A DNA stretch of 64,000 bases, from NCBI RefSeq assembly GCF_900013425.1, contig NZ_FBXK01000001.1:866501-930500 (forward strand), in the 5' to 3' direction. The stretch's first letter is position 1; each line of letters begins with the position of its first letter. Made by a program: the position numbers and the translations under genes. This document shows, in pieces, positions 36,102-45,073 of the stretch. Source of the stretch: Sphingobium sp. Z007. GTDB lineage: Bacteria > Pseudomonadota > Alphaproteobacteria > Sphingomonadales > Sphingomonadaceae. The notes below the pieces were generated by a model, which made no database searches, was not told the DNA's origin, and worked only from the letters and a program-made list of their open reading frames with translations.

Positions 36102-37001
36102 TTACATGAGAGGAACATCCATACCATATCCCTGGGCTTCATTTCCGTGACCGAAAATATCGCGGGTGTAGAATTCCTGCTGTTTGGGGGCTTTGCGGGC
36201 ACCCCATCCGAACTCCCACAACCACCCTGAAGGATTGGCGCAATAGAACGTAAGAGCTTGGTCGTTAGCATGCTTACCGAGCTGTAACGCAACATCGATT
36301 TGCCGCTCCCGCACGATATCGTGTGCAAGACCTACGTCGTCGAGATGGGTATATTCAAACATCAGGTGATTGATGCGCTTTTCCATCGGGCCGAGGCCGA
36401 AGGCGATCGAATGCTGGCGATCATTACAATGCATGAAGTAGGGCGACGCAACCATGCCGTTGGGCAGATGCAGATGGTATTCGACCGAACCGCGCAGGCC
36501 CAGCAAACCATAAAAGCTGGCTGCTGCGGCGACATCATCTTGGCGCAATATACAATGGCCGAGGCCCTCCGAACCGGTCAAGAAGCGCCCGAACATTGCC
36601 CGACCGGGGTGGAAAGGTTTATGAGCATCCACTTGAGGACCGTAAAAGATTTCGGTTGGGTTACCGCCTGGATCCACGAGTTTTGCCAGCGCCAGGACGC
36701 GGCGCTCACGCGCTTCGGCATCGCTCGCAACGGTAACTGCGATACCCGCAGCCGATAACTTGCCAACCATAGCCTCAAACTCGACTGGATCGCCAACCCG
36801 CCATCCGAGGTAGGCGAGGTCGTCGACCTCGCCCGCGTGTAGCACAATGCGATGGTGCCACGCGTCCATCCGGAGGTAGATGCGATCGCCCTCTCCGTCA
36901 TCGACGACTTCCATCCCGGCAACCTCGGCTGCGTAGGTCCGCCACGCAGCAAGATTTGTCACCGAAAGGCCGAGATATCCAAGCTCTGTGACCGATGGCA
37001 T
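36102..37001 (-). CDS. bphC: Extradiol dioxygenase, BphC/NahC type (two-domain vicinal oxygen chelate)
   Basis: 299 aa. It cleaves 2,3-dihydroxybiphenyl or 1,2-dihydroxynaphthalene next to the diol. Iron ligands are visible as His in GLGHCILRQDD, His in RQHSIAFGLG and Glu in GWLWEFGWG. The N-terminal domain TELGYLGLSVTNLAAW is typical. It is the first gene of the minus-strand operon, facing the divergent promoter region at 37002-37306. The substrate (biphenyl- or naphthalene-type diol) cannot be fixed by eye. Confidence 0.9.
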   Translation of the reverse strand: MPSVTELGYLGLSVTNLAAWRTYAAEVAGMEVVDDGEGDRIYLRMDAWHHRIVLHAGEVDDLAYLGWRVGDPVEFEAMVGKLSAAGIAVTVASDAEARERRVLALAKLVDPGGNPTEIFYGPQVDAHKPFHPGRAMFGRFLTGSEGLGHCILRQDDVAAAASFYGLLGLRGSVEYHLHLPNGMVASPYFMHCNDRQHSIAFGLGPMEKRINHLMFEYTHLDDVGLAHDIVRERQIDVALQLGKHANDQALTFYCANPSGWLWEFGWGARKAPKQQEFYTRDIFGHGNEAQGYGMDVPLM

Positions 37002-37115
37002 TGGCAGCTTCTCCCCTTAATCTTTGTTCCGGACGCTCTTTTTCGAGAAAGAGTCGCAGGCAGTCGCGCAATCGAGCACGGTCGCATGAAAGCGTCTAGC
37101 CCCATATTTCATAGT

Positions 37116-37131
37116 GTGCAATACATTGCAC
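37116..37131. promoter_or_regulatory. Perfect 16-bp palindrome in a divergent promoter region
   Basis: GTGCAATACATTGCAC is a perfect dyad between the bphC operon (minus) and the toluate-dioxygenase operon (plus). Each half contains TTGCAC on one strand, which could double as a -35 element in each direction. On the plus strand it is followed after 17 bp by a poor TACTAG. A protein bound here could control both operons. A CTCTTT/AAAGAG hairpin lies nearer bphC (about 37036-37053). Related half-sites occur at 6182, 42698 and 61627. Confidence 0.5.
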
Positions 37132-37306
37132 GACAAAAATTATCCGTGTACTAGGCTCAACGCAAGTCCGGGTTTCGAGTCGTTCCTTAGCACGAGGTGC
37201 GCGTTCCCTGTTTTTCCGGTGGATTTTGGGGAATCGTGGCTTGGCAGTTTGGGATCGTCATTATCGGCGGCTGACTGAGGTTCAATAAGTGCGGGAGAGA
37301 TCAAAC

Positions 37307-38719
37307 ATGAATGCTATGGAAGATCTGGCGGGCCGTATACAAAATCTGCAAGTCCTTCGGGGGCGTCTGCAATCCTGGCTGTCCAAGGATCCGGCGCGTG
37401 GTATATATCAGGTTGATCGCGCAGCTTTTACTGACCCCGATATTTTCGAGCTTGAGCTTAAGTATGTCTTCGAACGCAACTGGGTATTCGTTGCGCACGA
37501 GAGTCAGGTCGCCAAGCCGCACGATTTCGTCACGACGAAAATCGGGCGGGTGCCCATCATCATCTCGCGCGACAGGGCGGGTGTTATCCGCGGCATGATT
37601 AATGCCTGCGCGCATAGGGGGGCACGGGTATGTCGGGAGAAGGCTGGCAGCAAGAAGGTTTTCATGTGCCCGTTCCACGGATGGACATATTCGTCTGCAG
37701 GGGACCTTCTGGATGTAACGGAAGAAGCGGCTGGCGGCTATGCTCCCGCCTTCAACAAAGCCGATTTCGGCTTACCGCAAATTGCGCGCGTCGAAAGCTA
37801 TCGCGGCTTCATCTTCGCCAGCCTTACCGAAGACGTCTTACCGCTTGAGGATTATTTATCCGGTTCTAAAGCCTTCATTGATCTGCTGGTCGACCAATCA
37901 AAGAACGGCGAACTGGAGGTAATTCCTGGCGCAACGCGTTACCGTTATCGGGGTAACTGGAAAATGCAGGTTGAGAATGGGCTGGATGGGTACCACGTCA
38001 GCACGGTACACGCGAACTACTTCATGACCGTTCAAAGGCGTGTCCTAGGTGAATCGAAGAACGATACAAAAGCTATCGACTTTGCGAATTTCAATCGGCA
38101 GGATGGCGGCTCGTTTTCTTTCAAGAATGGCCATACTGTATTATGGGCTGACTACGCGAATTTCAGCGACCGGCCTAACTTTGAGGCGCTTGAGTGGCTC
38201 ACTGCCAGTCATGGCGATGAGAAAGCATTATGGATGAACAAGCGCATCCGCAATCTGCAACTGTTTCCTAATGTGTTTCTGATGGACCAGACCAGTAGTC
38301 AAATCAGGATCATTCAACCTGTGTCCGTCGATGAAACCGAAGTTACGACATATTGCATTGCGCCCGTTGGCGAAAGTGCCAAAGCCCGTGCTTTGCGGAT
38401 TCGCCAGTATGAAGACTTCTTCAACGCTAGCGGCATGGCCACGCCTGACGATCTAACTGAGTTTAATAATTGCCAGATCGCTTTTGCTGCCGGAGAAGGC
38501 CGGATGAACGACATGTCGCGCGGTGCCCCAAGGTGGGAACGGGGAGCCGGCCAATTCGGTGTGGGGTTGGGCGTAGACGCAGTTCTTAGCAGTCCCGCCG
38601 TGGCTGACGAAGGCCTTTACGTGGCGATTCACGATGAGTGGGTGAACCGGATGCACTTGGCGATTGATCGTGAAAGCGCTGAACTAATGGCTTTTGGGGA
38701 CAAGGAATTGATTTCTTGA
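37307..38719 (+). CDS. xylX: Benzoate/toluate 1,2-dioxygenase-type oxygenase, alpha subunit (XylX/BenA-like)
   Basis: 470 aa. The Rieske site is C101/H103 and C121/H124 (CAHRGARVC and CPFHGW). The iron site LDGYHVSTVH and the flanking NGLDGYHV are of the benzoate/toluate dioxygenase branch. It forms 1,2-dihydroxy-cyclohexadiene-carboxylates from benzoate or toluates. GGGAGAG precedes the ATG at 37307. No XylZ/BenC reductase follows; a PdxA-like gene takes that position. Confidence 0.88.
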   Translation: MNAMEDLAGRIQNLQVLRGRLQSWLSKDPARGIYQVDRAAFTDPDIFELELKYVFERNWVFVAHESQVAKPHDFVTTKIGRVPIIISRDRAGVIRGMINACAHRGARVCREKAGSKKVFMCPFHGWTYSSAGDLLDVTEEAAGGYAPAFNKADFGLPQIARVESYRGFIFASLTEDVLPLEDYLSGSKAFIDLLVDQSKNGELEVIPGATRYRYRGNWKMQVENGLDGYHVSTVHANYFMTVQRRVLGESKNDTKAIDFANFNRQDGGSFSFKNGHTVLWADYANFSDRPNFEALEWLTASHGDEKALWMNKRIRNLQLFPNVFLMDQTSSQIRIIQPVSVDETEVTTYCIAPVGESAKARALRIRQYEDFFNASGMATPDDLTEFNNCQIAFAAGEGRMNDMSRGAPRWERGAGQFGVGLGVDAVLSSPAVADEGLYVAIHDEWVNRMHLAIDRESAELMAFGDKELIS

Positions 38720-39210
38720 CGGACGTAGATGCAAGATGGGTAACGGTTTGCCGTTTTTTGGGCCGGGAGGCTCAAGCGCTCGATGAAAAAGACTGGGATT
38801 CCTGGCTCGCACTCTATGCCGAGGACGCTGAATATTGGGTGCCTGCCTGGGATGACCGCGAACGCCTGACGGTCGATCCGCAACGTGAAATTTCCCTGAT
38901 TTATTACCATAATCGGGGCGGGCTGGAAGATAGGATCTTTCGCATCCGGACTGGTCGGTCTTCGGCTAGTACGCCTCCTCCTCGTACACAGCATATATTT
39001 AGCCTGCTATCTCTGGAGGACACGGACGATGCGTTGCATGCGCGCACGTCATGGTCCGTGACATCGGTGCTTGAAGGGGATGTTACCGTCTACAGCGGAA
39101 CCGCGCACTATGATCTCTCTCCGGCAGGCAATTCCTTCGTAATCAGGCGCAAGAAGACGATTGTTATCAACGACGTCGCGAAGACCATGCTCGATGTCTA
39201 CAGCATCTAA
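38716..39210 (+). CDS. xylY: Benzoate/toluate-type oxygenase, beta subunit (XylY/BenB-like)
   Basis: 164 aa. LDEKDWDSWLALYAEDAEYWVPAW and the SLIYYHNRGGLEDRIFRI segment are diagnostic of BenB/XylY. Translation seems to start at the TTG (38716) that overlaps the alpha stop (TTGA); no ATG exists near the start of homology. The insertion-like stretch TGRSSASTPPPRTQH is the usual substrate-side loop. Confidence 0.87.
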   Translation: MTDVDARWVTVCRFLGREAQALDEKDWDSWLALYAEDAEYWVPAWDDRERLTVDPQREISLIYYHNRGGLEDRIFRIRTGRSSASTPPPRTQHIFSLLSLEDTDDALHARTSWSVTSVLEGDVTVYSGTAHYDLSPAGNSFVIRRKKTIVINDVAKTMLDVYSI

Positions 39211-40210
39211 CCGACTGATGGTCTCGTCAGGCCCTAGGCCGGTTGTTGGTACGCTGATAGGTGACCCAGCGGGTATCGGTCCGGAGGTTGTAGTCAAGGC
39301 CCTTGCAAGCGGTCGCGTTCACGACGAATCGGTCCCTGTTCTGGTCGGATCGGCCGCTGCCGTAGAGCGGGCTGTCGACTTCACAGGCGTGAAAGCGCGC
39401 GTTCGTATCATGAGATCGTTCGAGATGCCAAGCGACGATCGGGGCGTTATCGACGTGATTGATACCGGGGCCTTGCCCGCTGGGTTTCTACCGCTGGGCG
39501 AAGATACCGAGGCCGCGGGTCACGCCACCGCGGAATGGCTCGATCAACTGGACGCGCTAGCGCGAGACGGGTCCTTCGCGGCGACGATCATGGGTCCGAT
39601 CAGTACCGGCTCTCTCAAGATGGCAGGGAAGCTGGACAAAGTCATCAGCCCCACACCTGGTGAGAGCTATCTTGTTCTTTTGACCGGACCTTTACGAGTC
39701 GCGCATTTGACTGATCATATGCCCCTACGCCAAGTGATCGACGTCATAACGGCTGACTTGGTGGCTAGTGCTATCGGGCAGGTCAACGACGCCATGCGGT
39801 CCTGGGGCATTACCCACCCGAGGATTGTGGTTGCCGGGCTCAATCCCCATGCCATGGGCGACGAAGAGCGGCTCTCCATTGCGCCGGGTGTCGAGCAGGC
39901 GAAGGCCATGGGGATCGCCGTTGAAGGACCCGTCGCACCGGACTCGGTCTTCCGCCAGTGTATTGAGGGTCGCTACGACATGGTTTTGGCCATGTTCCAC
40001 GACCAGGGGCATATTGCCGTCAAGACGTGGGGATTTTCCGGCAACTGCGTGATCATGATGGGGCCGCCCTATCTCCACATGTCGGTTGCCCATGGCACTG
40101 CCTATGACATCGTCGGCACTGGCAAGGCGGACTCTTCAATGATGCTCAGCGCGATGCGCATCTGCGGACAACTCGCATCGGGACAGGGCTTTGGAGGAGA
40201 AACGAAATGA
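39194..40210 (+). CDS. PdxA-family dehydrogenase, possibly TphB-like cis-diol dehydrogenase
   Basis: 338 aa. PdxA signatures are TLIGDPAGIGPEVVVKAL, a metal His in AHLTDHMPLRQ, NPHAMGDEERLSI and AMFHDQGHIAVK. True PdxA makes pyridoxal phosphate precursors, but the terephthalate dihydrodiol dehydrogenase TphB belongs to the same family. The gene overlaps xylY and the next oxygenase gene (ATGA at 40207-40210). A role in rearomatising a dihydroxy-cyclohexadiene-carboxylate is therefore likely. The start could also be the ATG at 39218. Confidence 0.82.
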   Translation: MSTASNRLMVSSGPRPVVGTLIGDPAGIGPEVVVKALASGRVHDESVPVLVGSAAAVERAVDFTGVKARVRIMRSFEMPSDDRGVIDVIDTGALPAGFLPLGEDTEAAGHATAEWLDQLDALARDGSFAATIMGPISTGSLKMAGKLDKVISPTPGESYLVLLTGPLRVAHLTDHMPLRQVIDVITADLVASAIGQVNDAMRSWGITHPRIVVAGLNPHAMGDEERLSIAPGVEQAKAMGIAVEGPVAPDSVFRQCIEGRYDMVLAMFHDQGHIAVKTWGFSGNCVIMMGPPYLHMSVAHGTAYDIVGTGKADSSMMLSAMRICGQLASGQGFGGETK

Positions 40211-41487
40211 ATTCCATCGGACGGGTAGAGGCTGAACGATCCACTCCGACGGCGATCGACTACAGGGTCTACCACGAGCCGGACGTCTTCGCCGCTGAGC
40301 AGCGAAACGTCTTCAAAGGTCGAACCTGGTGCTACCTGGGGCTCGATGCGGAAGTCCCCAATGCTGGCGATTTTCGAGCGACGCATGTCGGCGAAACACC
40401 CGTGGTTTTGGTGCGTGGACGAGAGGGCCAGATTCATGCCTGGGTTAACCGATGCGCGCACAAAGGAGCAACGGTGTGCCGGTCGCTACGCGGCAACCAG
40501 GCAGATGGCGCGTTCGTCTGTGTATATCACCAGTGGGCATACGATGCCGAAGGTAAGCTGGTTGGCGTGCCGTTCCGGCGTGGCATGAAGGGCGTCGGGG
40601 GGTATGACAAGGATTTCGACCCGGCCAATCACTCGCTCGAAACGCTACGGGTTGAAAGCTACAAGGGGATGGTGTTCGGAACGTTTTCGTTGGAGATGGA
40701 GCCGCTTGAGGATTTCCTGGGTCCTGTGATGCGCAAATATATTGATAGGGTTTTCCATCGTCCAGTCAAAGTGCTGGGCTATGCACGTCAGTACATGTCC
40801 GGCAACTGGAAGCTCTATTCCGAAAACAGTCGGGATAGCTATCATGGTGCCTTGCTGCACCTGTTCTATCCAACCTTCGGCATCTATCGCCAAAGCCAGG
40901 ACAGCGCCGGGGAGCTTGCCGAGCAAGGCTTCCATAACGTCTTTACCGTCTCAAAGCCTAAGGGTGACATCGATTATACGTCATTTGGTGACGAGGCCAA
41001 TCGGGAGATGCAGGGGGCCACGAAATTGCAGGATGAAAGTCTACTCCAGTTCCGGCCGGAGATTGCAGATGATATCGGGCTGCATATTCAGTCGCTGTTT
41101 CCATCCGTTGTGCTGCAGCAGATCCAAAACACGCTGGCGACGCGACAGATCGTGACACATAGCGTTGACAAGACCGAACTGGTCTGGACCTATTTTGGTT
41201 ACGCCGATGACGATGAGGAAACGACCCGACACCGGCTGCGCAACCTGAATTTGGTGGGACCTTCCGGGCTGATATCGATGGAGGACGGCGAGGCGGTTGA
41301 ACTGTGCCAGCAAGGTACCGTTGGAGCGGAAGGCAAATACAACTTCATCGAAATGGGCGGGGATGACGTGCGCGGATACTACGCGCCGATGGGCATGGAT
41401 GAGAACGCCGTACGCGGGTTCTGGAAAGGATATCTGGAGCTGATGGACGATGCTTTAGCCCCTTCGACCGCGGAGGTGCTCGCGTGA
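40207..41487 (+). CDS. Salicylate-type ring hydroxylase, second alpha subunit
   Basis: 426 aa, of the same branch as the protein at 33947 (VRGREGQIHAWVNRCAHKG, CVYHQWAYDAEGKLVGVPF). The Rieske ligands are C83/H85 and C105/H108, so the spacing between the two ligand pairs is two residues longer than in the other five alpha subunits. The iron site is SRDSYHGALLH. It probably converts salicylate or a substituted salicylate to a catechol feeding the meta operon downstream. Confidence 0.88.
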   Translation: MNSIGRVEAERSTPTAIDYRVYHEPDVFAAEQRNVFKGRTWCYLGLDAEVPNAGDFRATHVGETPVVLVRGREGQIHAWVNRCAHKGATVCRSLRGNQADGAFVCVYHQWAYDAEGKLVGVPFRRGMKGVGGYDKDFDPANHSLETLRVESYKGMVFGTFSLEMEPLEDFLGPVMRKYIDRVFHRPVKVLGYARQYMSGNWKLYSENSRDSYHGALLHLFYPTFGIYRQSQDSAGELAEQGFHNVFTVSKPKGDIDYTSFGDEANREMQGATKLQDESLLQFRPEIADDIGLHIQSLFPSVVLQQIQNTLATRQIVTHSVDKTELVWTYFGYADDDEETTRHRLRNLNLVGPSGLISMEDGEAVELCQQGTVGAEGKYNFIEMGGDDVRGYYAPMGMDENAVRGFWKGYLELMDDALAPSTAEVLA

Positions 41488-41963
41488 GCCTGGTTGATCC
41501 CGTTCTACAGGGTCTTGTCGATTCTTTGAACGCTGCTTATGGTCTTTGCTTGGATGACGGACGGCTCGAGGAGTGGCCGGAGTTCTTCGTGGATGACTGT
41601 TTATATCAAGTGATAGCCCGCGAGAACGTGGACAACGGCTTTCCGGCTGCGGTCATGTATTGCGACAGCAAAGGCATGCTCGCCGACCGCGTGGTCGCGT
41701 TGCGTCGAGCCAACGTCTTTCCTGAACACTTCAGTCGCCACTTGATCTCGCGAGCGGTCCTAACGGCGGTCGATGCTCACGTGGTTACTGCTGAGGCGAG
41801 CTATGCCGTGCTGCAAACCCGTAACGACGGTGAGACGCGCATTTACAACGCGGGGAAGTATGTTGATCGGTTTCTTGTTGAGGACGGCGCTGCAATGCTC
41901 ATGAGCCGAACGTGCGTCTACGATACCCACCGCATTGCCACCCTGCTGGCGACGCCGATCTGA
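41484..41963 (+). CDS. Salicylate-type ring hydroxylase, second beta subunit
   Basis: 159 aa. RLEEWPEFFVDDCLYQVIAREN and MLADRVVALRRANVFPEHFSRH parallel the protein at 35232. The GTG start overlaps the alpha stop (GTGA at 41484-41487). It is the structural partner of the subunit at 40207. Confidence 0.87.
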   Translation: MSLVDPVLQGLVDSLNAAYGLCLDDGRLEEWPEFFVDDCLYQVIARENVDNGFPAAVMYCDSKGMLADRVVALRRANVFPEHFSRHLISRAVLTAVDAHVVTAEASYAVLQTRNDGETRIYNAGKYVDRFLVEDGAAMLMSRTCVYDTHRIATLLATPI

Positions 41964-42018
41964 CAGTAGAGATTTTTCTGCGGTCGTTTTTACTGAAAGA
42001 TGCAAGAGGAGAACCACA

Positions 42019-42624
42019 ATGCAGTTGTTCATCAGCCCCGGTGCCTGCTCGCTCGCTCCACATATTGCCCTTCTCGAAATTGGTGCGGATTTTGAAGCGG
42101 TAAAGGTCGATCTCGCCACCCGCAAGACCGACGCAGGCGACAATTTTTTGATGGTCAATTCCTCCGGGAAAGTCCCGGCCCTTGTCTTGGACAGTGGCCA
42201 AATTTTGACGGAAAATCCGGCTATTTTGCTTTATGTCGCTGATCAGAGTCCGTTATCTGGGCTGGCACCAAGCGAGGGGAGCCTTGAGCGCTATCAGTTT
42301 TTGAGCCGTCTCAACTTCCTAAGCTCTGAATTCCACAAGGCCTTTGTGCCCCTATTTGCTCCCGGAACGTCTGACGATCTCAAGGCGGCAGCAGCAGTAT
42401 CGGTCCAGAATCACCTTTCTCTGCTCGAAAAGGAGCTAACCGGTCGAGATTATTACGCCGGCAATGCGTTCAGCGTTGCGGATATTTACCTGTTCGTGAT
42501 GCTGGGATGGACGCGATATGTGGGGATCGATATGTCCGGCTATCCCGCGCTTGGCGCTTATTCCGGCAAGATCGGTCAGCGTCCCGCAGTGGGGGCCGCG
42601 TTCAAAGCTGAGGGATTGGACTGA
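42019..42624 (+). CDS. bphK: Glutathione S-transferase, BphK type
   Basis: 201 aa, beta-class GST. The N-terminus MQLFISPGACSLAPHIALLE carries the catalytic Cys, SSGKVPALVLDSGQILTE binds glutathione, and the C-terminal helical domain contains FSVADIYLFVMLGW. Such genes sit in many biphenyl/PAH clusters, where they are thought to dechlorinate or detoxify intermediates. AGGAG precedes the ATG. It is the last gene of the operon started at 37307. Confidence 0.9.
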   Translation: MQLFISPGACSLAPHIALLEIGADFEAVKVDLATRKTDAGDNFLMVNSSGKVPALVLDSGQILTENPAILLYVADQSPLSGLAPSEGSLERYQFLSRLNFLSSEFHKAFVPLFAPGTSDDLKAAAAVSVQNHLSLLEKELTGRDYYAGNAFSVADIYLFVMLGWTRYVGIDMSGYPALGAYSGKIGQRPAVGAAFKAEGLD

Positions 42625-42646
42625 GCCTTCGCAAAATGCGTCTCGC

Positions 42647-42750
42647 AGGCACATAATCCGCGACATGCATTCCCCATTTGCAAATGCGTTCTCTTTAGTG
42701 CAATAATGAGTAAGTCGTTTGAAGCGTTCTAAGCAATGCATTTCCCATTT
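42647..42750 (+). promoter_or_regulatory. Putative control region of the meta-cleavage operon
   Basis: Three things are visible. A 15-bp direct repeat (ATGCATTCCCCATTT at 42665-42679 and ATGCATTTCCCATTT at 42736-42750, one mismatch) spans 71 bp start to start. GTGCAAT at 42698-42704 is one half of the 37116 palindrome. AGGCAC-N5-CCGC at 42647-42661 has the GG/GC spacing of a sigma-54 promoter but a poor -12. The next gene starts at 42808. Function is inferred from position only. Confidence 0.4.
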
Positions 42751-42807
42751 TAGCGACAGAAAATAGCGGCGCAGGAGTGTAGAAAATGATAGATTGGGAG
42801 AGCTAAG

Positions 42808-43656
42808 GTGGCCGTAATGAAAGATGTCGCGCGCCCCGAGATCGGCACGTCGCTGGTTGTCGATGGCAGTGTAACCAACTATCATGATGTGGGAGAGGGC
42901 GCTCCGGTTCTGCTGATCCACGGATCCGGTCCCGGAGTAACCGCTTGGGCTAATTGGCGGCTAAACATGCCTGAACTTGCCAAGCGTTTCCGCGTTATCG
43001 CACCGGATATGTTTGGGTTCGGCTATTCCGATTCCAAGGGCAGGATCGAAGACAAGCAGGTCTGGGTCAGCCAGTTAGTCACCTTGCTTGACGAAATGGG
43101 TATCGACAAGGTGTCAATGGTCGGCAACTCGTTCGGCGGCGGTATTACCCTCGCTTTCATGATCGCCCATCCAGATCGCGTGGAACGGGCTGTGCTAATG
43201 GGGCCGGCGGGCATTAATTTTCCGATCACACCGGCACTGGATCAAGTCTGGGGCTATGAACCATCGGTAGAGGCCATGCGCTCTTCTCTAAAGTTTCTGG
43301 CTTGGGATCAGAGCAGGCTGACGGAAGACCTGATCCAGTCCCGGTACGAAGCGAGCGCGCGACCGGACGCGCATGAGCCCTATCACGCGACCTTTGGCGG
43401 CGAAGACCGTCAGCGCAATGTAGCGATGTTGGCAAGCCGCGAAGAAGATATTGCCGCGTTGAAGCATGAGACACTGATCCTGCACGGTCGTTTCGATCAG
43501 GTCATTCCGTTGGACTCGAGTGTGCGCATGGCAAATCTGCTGCCCCGCGCCGACTTGCAGGTGTTCGGCGAGTGCGGCCATTGGGTCCAGATCGAACGGA
43601 TGGCCAGTTTCAATCGAATTGTGTCTGAATTTTTCACCAACGGCCTGAAGGCCTGA
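42808..43656 (+). CDS. xylF: 2-hydroxymuconate semialdehyde hydrolase (XylF/DmpD-like)
   Basis: An alpha/beta hydrolase of 282 aa that cleaves the ring-fission product of catechols. HGSGPGVTAWANWRLN forms the oxyanion region, GNSFGGG is the nucleophile elbow (Ser), HGRFDQVIPLD carries the Asp and CGHWVQIE the His. The GTG at 42808 has GGGAGAG at good spacing; an ATG lies 9 bp later. It is the first gene of the meta operon. Confidence 0.9.
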   Translation: MAVMKDVARPEIGTSLVVDGSVTNYHDVGEGAPVLLIHGSGPGVTAWANWRLNMPELAKRFRVIAPDMFGFGYSDSKGRIEDKQVWVSQLVTLLDEMGIDKVSMVGNSFGGGITLAFMIAHPDRVERAVLMGPAGINFPITPALDQVWGYEPSVEAMRSSLKFLAWDQSRLTEDLIQSRYEASARPDAHEPYHATFGGEDRQRNVAMLASREEDIAALKHETLILHGRFDQVIPLDSSVRMANLLPRADLQVFGECGHWVQIERMASFNRIVSEFFTNGLKA

Positions 43657-43675
43657 TTGGACTAGGAGAACTAGA

Positions 43676-44599
43676 ATGGCTTTGACCGGTGTACTCCGCC
43701 CTGGATATGTGCAGTTGCGGGTTCTGGACCTTGAAGAGTCCATCCTTCATTATCGCGACCGGATCGGTCTCAATCTCGTCAGCGTTGAAGGCGGTCGCGC
43801 CTTTTTCCAGGCTTTCGATGAGTTTGACCGCCACAGCATCATCCTGCGCGAGGCGGATTCGGCCGGTCTGGACAGAATGGGGTTCAAGGTCGCGAAGGAT
43901 TCGGACTTGGATCATTTTGCCGAGCGCCTGCTCGATGCGGGCGTGCATGTCGATGTCATTCCGGCCGGTGAGGAACCCGGGGTTGGGCGGAAGATCCGTT
44001 TCAATACGCCAACCGGACATATGTTCGACCTTTTTGCGGAAATGGAGCTGTCCGAAACCGGACCTGCAGTCCGAAATCCCGATGTCTGGATTGCCGAACC
44101 GCGAGGAATGCGCGCGACGCGTTTTGATCATTGCGCACTCAACGGCGTGGACATTTCAGCAAGCGCCAAGATTTTCGTCGAAGCTCTGGACTTCTCAGTA
44201 ACCGAGGAATTGGTCGACGAAGCCTCCGGTCAACGCCTCGGAATATTCCTGTCGTGCAGCAACAAGGCCCACGACGTCGCTTTTCTGGGATATCCGGAAG
44301 ACGGCCGTATTCACCACACCTCTTTCTGCCTTGAATCCTGGCATGACGTCGGGCACGCAGCTGACATTATCAGCCGTTACGATATCTCGCTCGATATCGG
44401 GCCGACGCGCCATGGTATCACCCGCGGCCAGACGATCTATTTCTTCGACCCGTCCGGCAATCGCAACGAGACGTTCAGCGGCGGTTATTTCTACTATCCG
44501 GACAACCCACGCCGCATGTGGCAGGCCGAGAATGCCGGCAAGGCGATCTTCTATTATGAAAAGGCACTGAACGACCGCTTCATGACGGTCAATACCTGA
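43676..44599 (+). CDS. xylE: Catechol 2,3-dioxygenase (XylE-like)
   Basis: 307 aa. Extradiol enzyme of the I.2.A type. Iron ligands are His in RFDHCALNG, His in RIHHTSFCLE and Glu in SGNRNETFSGG; the ending YYPDNPRRMW is typical. It opens catechol or methylcatechols to 2-hydroxymuconate semialdehydes. It lies between xylF and a HbpS-like gene; a XylT-like ferredoxin that could reactivate it is at 50351. Confidence 0.94.
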   Translation: MALTGVLRPGYVQLRVLDLEESILHYRDRIGLNLVSVEGGRAFFQAFDEFDRHSIILREADSAGLDRMGFKVAKDSDLDHFAERLLDAGVHVDVIPAGEEPGVGRKIRFNTPTGHMFDLFAEMELSETGPAVRNPDVWIAEPRGMRATRFDHCALNGVDISASAKIFVEALDFSVTEELVDEASGQRLGIFLSCSNKAHDVAFLGYPEDGRIHHTSFCLESWHDVGHAADIISRYDISLDIGPTRHGITRGQTIYFFDPSGNRNETFSGGYFYYPDNPRRMWQAENAGKAIFYYEKALNDRFMTVNT

Positions 44600-44601
44600 C
44601 C

Positions 44602-45033
44602 ATGGACGGCCTGGTGACCATCCGGACAATCGGACACGCCCTTGCCGCTCAAGCGGTTTCGGCTTCGGTTGCCAAGGGACAGGAAGCCGGCTGCGCGGTC
44701 GTTGCCGCAGTCATCGGGGGAGGGGGCGATTTGGTGGCAATGCTGCGCGCGAGCGGCGCACCATTCCCCTCGTCGCAGATCGCTCAGGACAAGGCTTATA
44801 CCGCTGCCAGCTTCAGGGTTTCGACCCTTGAAGTGTACCAGATGGTAGCGGGCAATCCAGCTCTGAGCACCGGTCTGGCGATTCAACCGGGAATTGTAAT
44901 GTTCGGCGGAGGACTGCCGATCGTAATCGACGGCGAATTCGTCGGCGCAATCGGCGTCTCGGGTGGGTCTGAAGAACTCGATATTGCATGTGCGAACGCC
45001 GGCTTGTCAGCGATCGGCGGGCGACAGCATTAA
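44602..45033 (+). CDS. HbpS/GlcG-family (DUF336) protein
   Basis: 143 aa with IAQDKAYTAASFRVST and the glycine-rich end GGGLPIVIDGEFVGAIGVSGG, the mark of the GlcG/HbpS family. It begins 2 bp after xylE. Members are common inside aromatic meta-cleavage operons; some bind haem or small molecules, but the role here is unknown. Confidence 0.85.
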   Translation: MDGLVTIRTIGHALAAQAVSASVAKGQEAGCAVVAAVIGGGGDLVAMLRASGAPFPSSQIAQDKAYTAASFRVSTLEVYQMVAGNPALSTGLAIQPGIVMFGGGLPIVIDGEFVGAIGVSGGSEELDIACANAGLSAIGGRQH

Positions 45034-45073
45034 ATGGTCTGCGCGCGCAAATAAGATGGAACGAAGTAAGCAG

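Noticed and set aside
39194..40210. Plain pyridoxine biosynthesis gene pdxA
   Set aside because: Overlaps catabolic genes on both sides, and the TphB dehydrogenase belongs to the same family; a catabolic role is more likely, though not proven.
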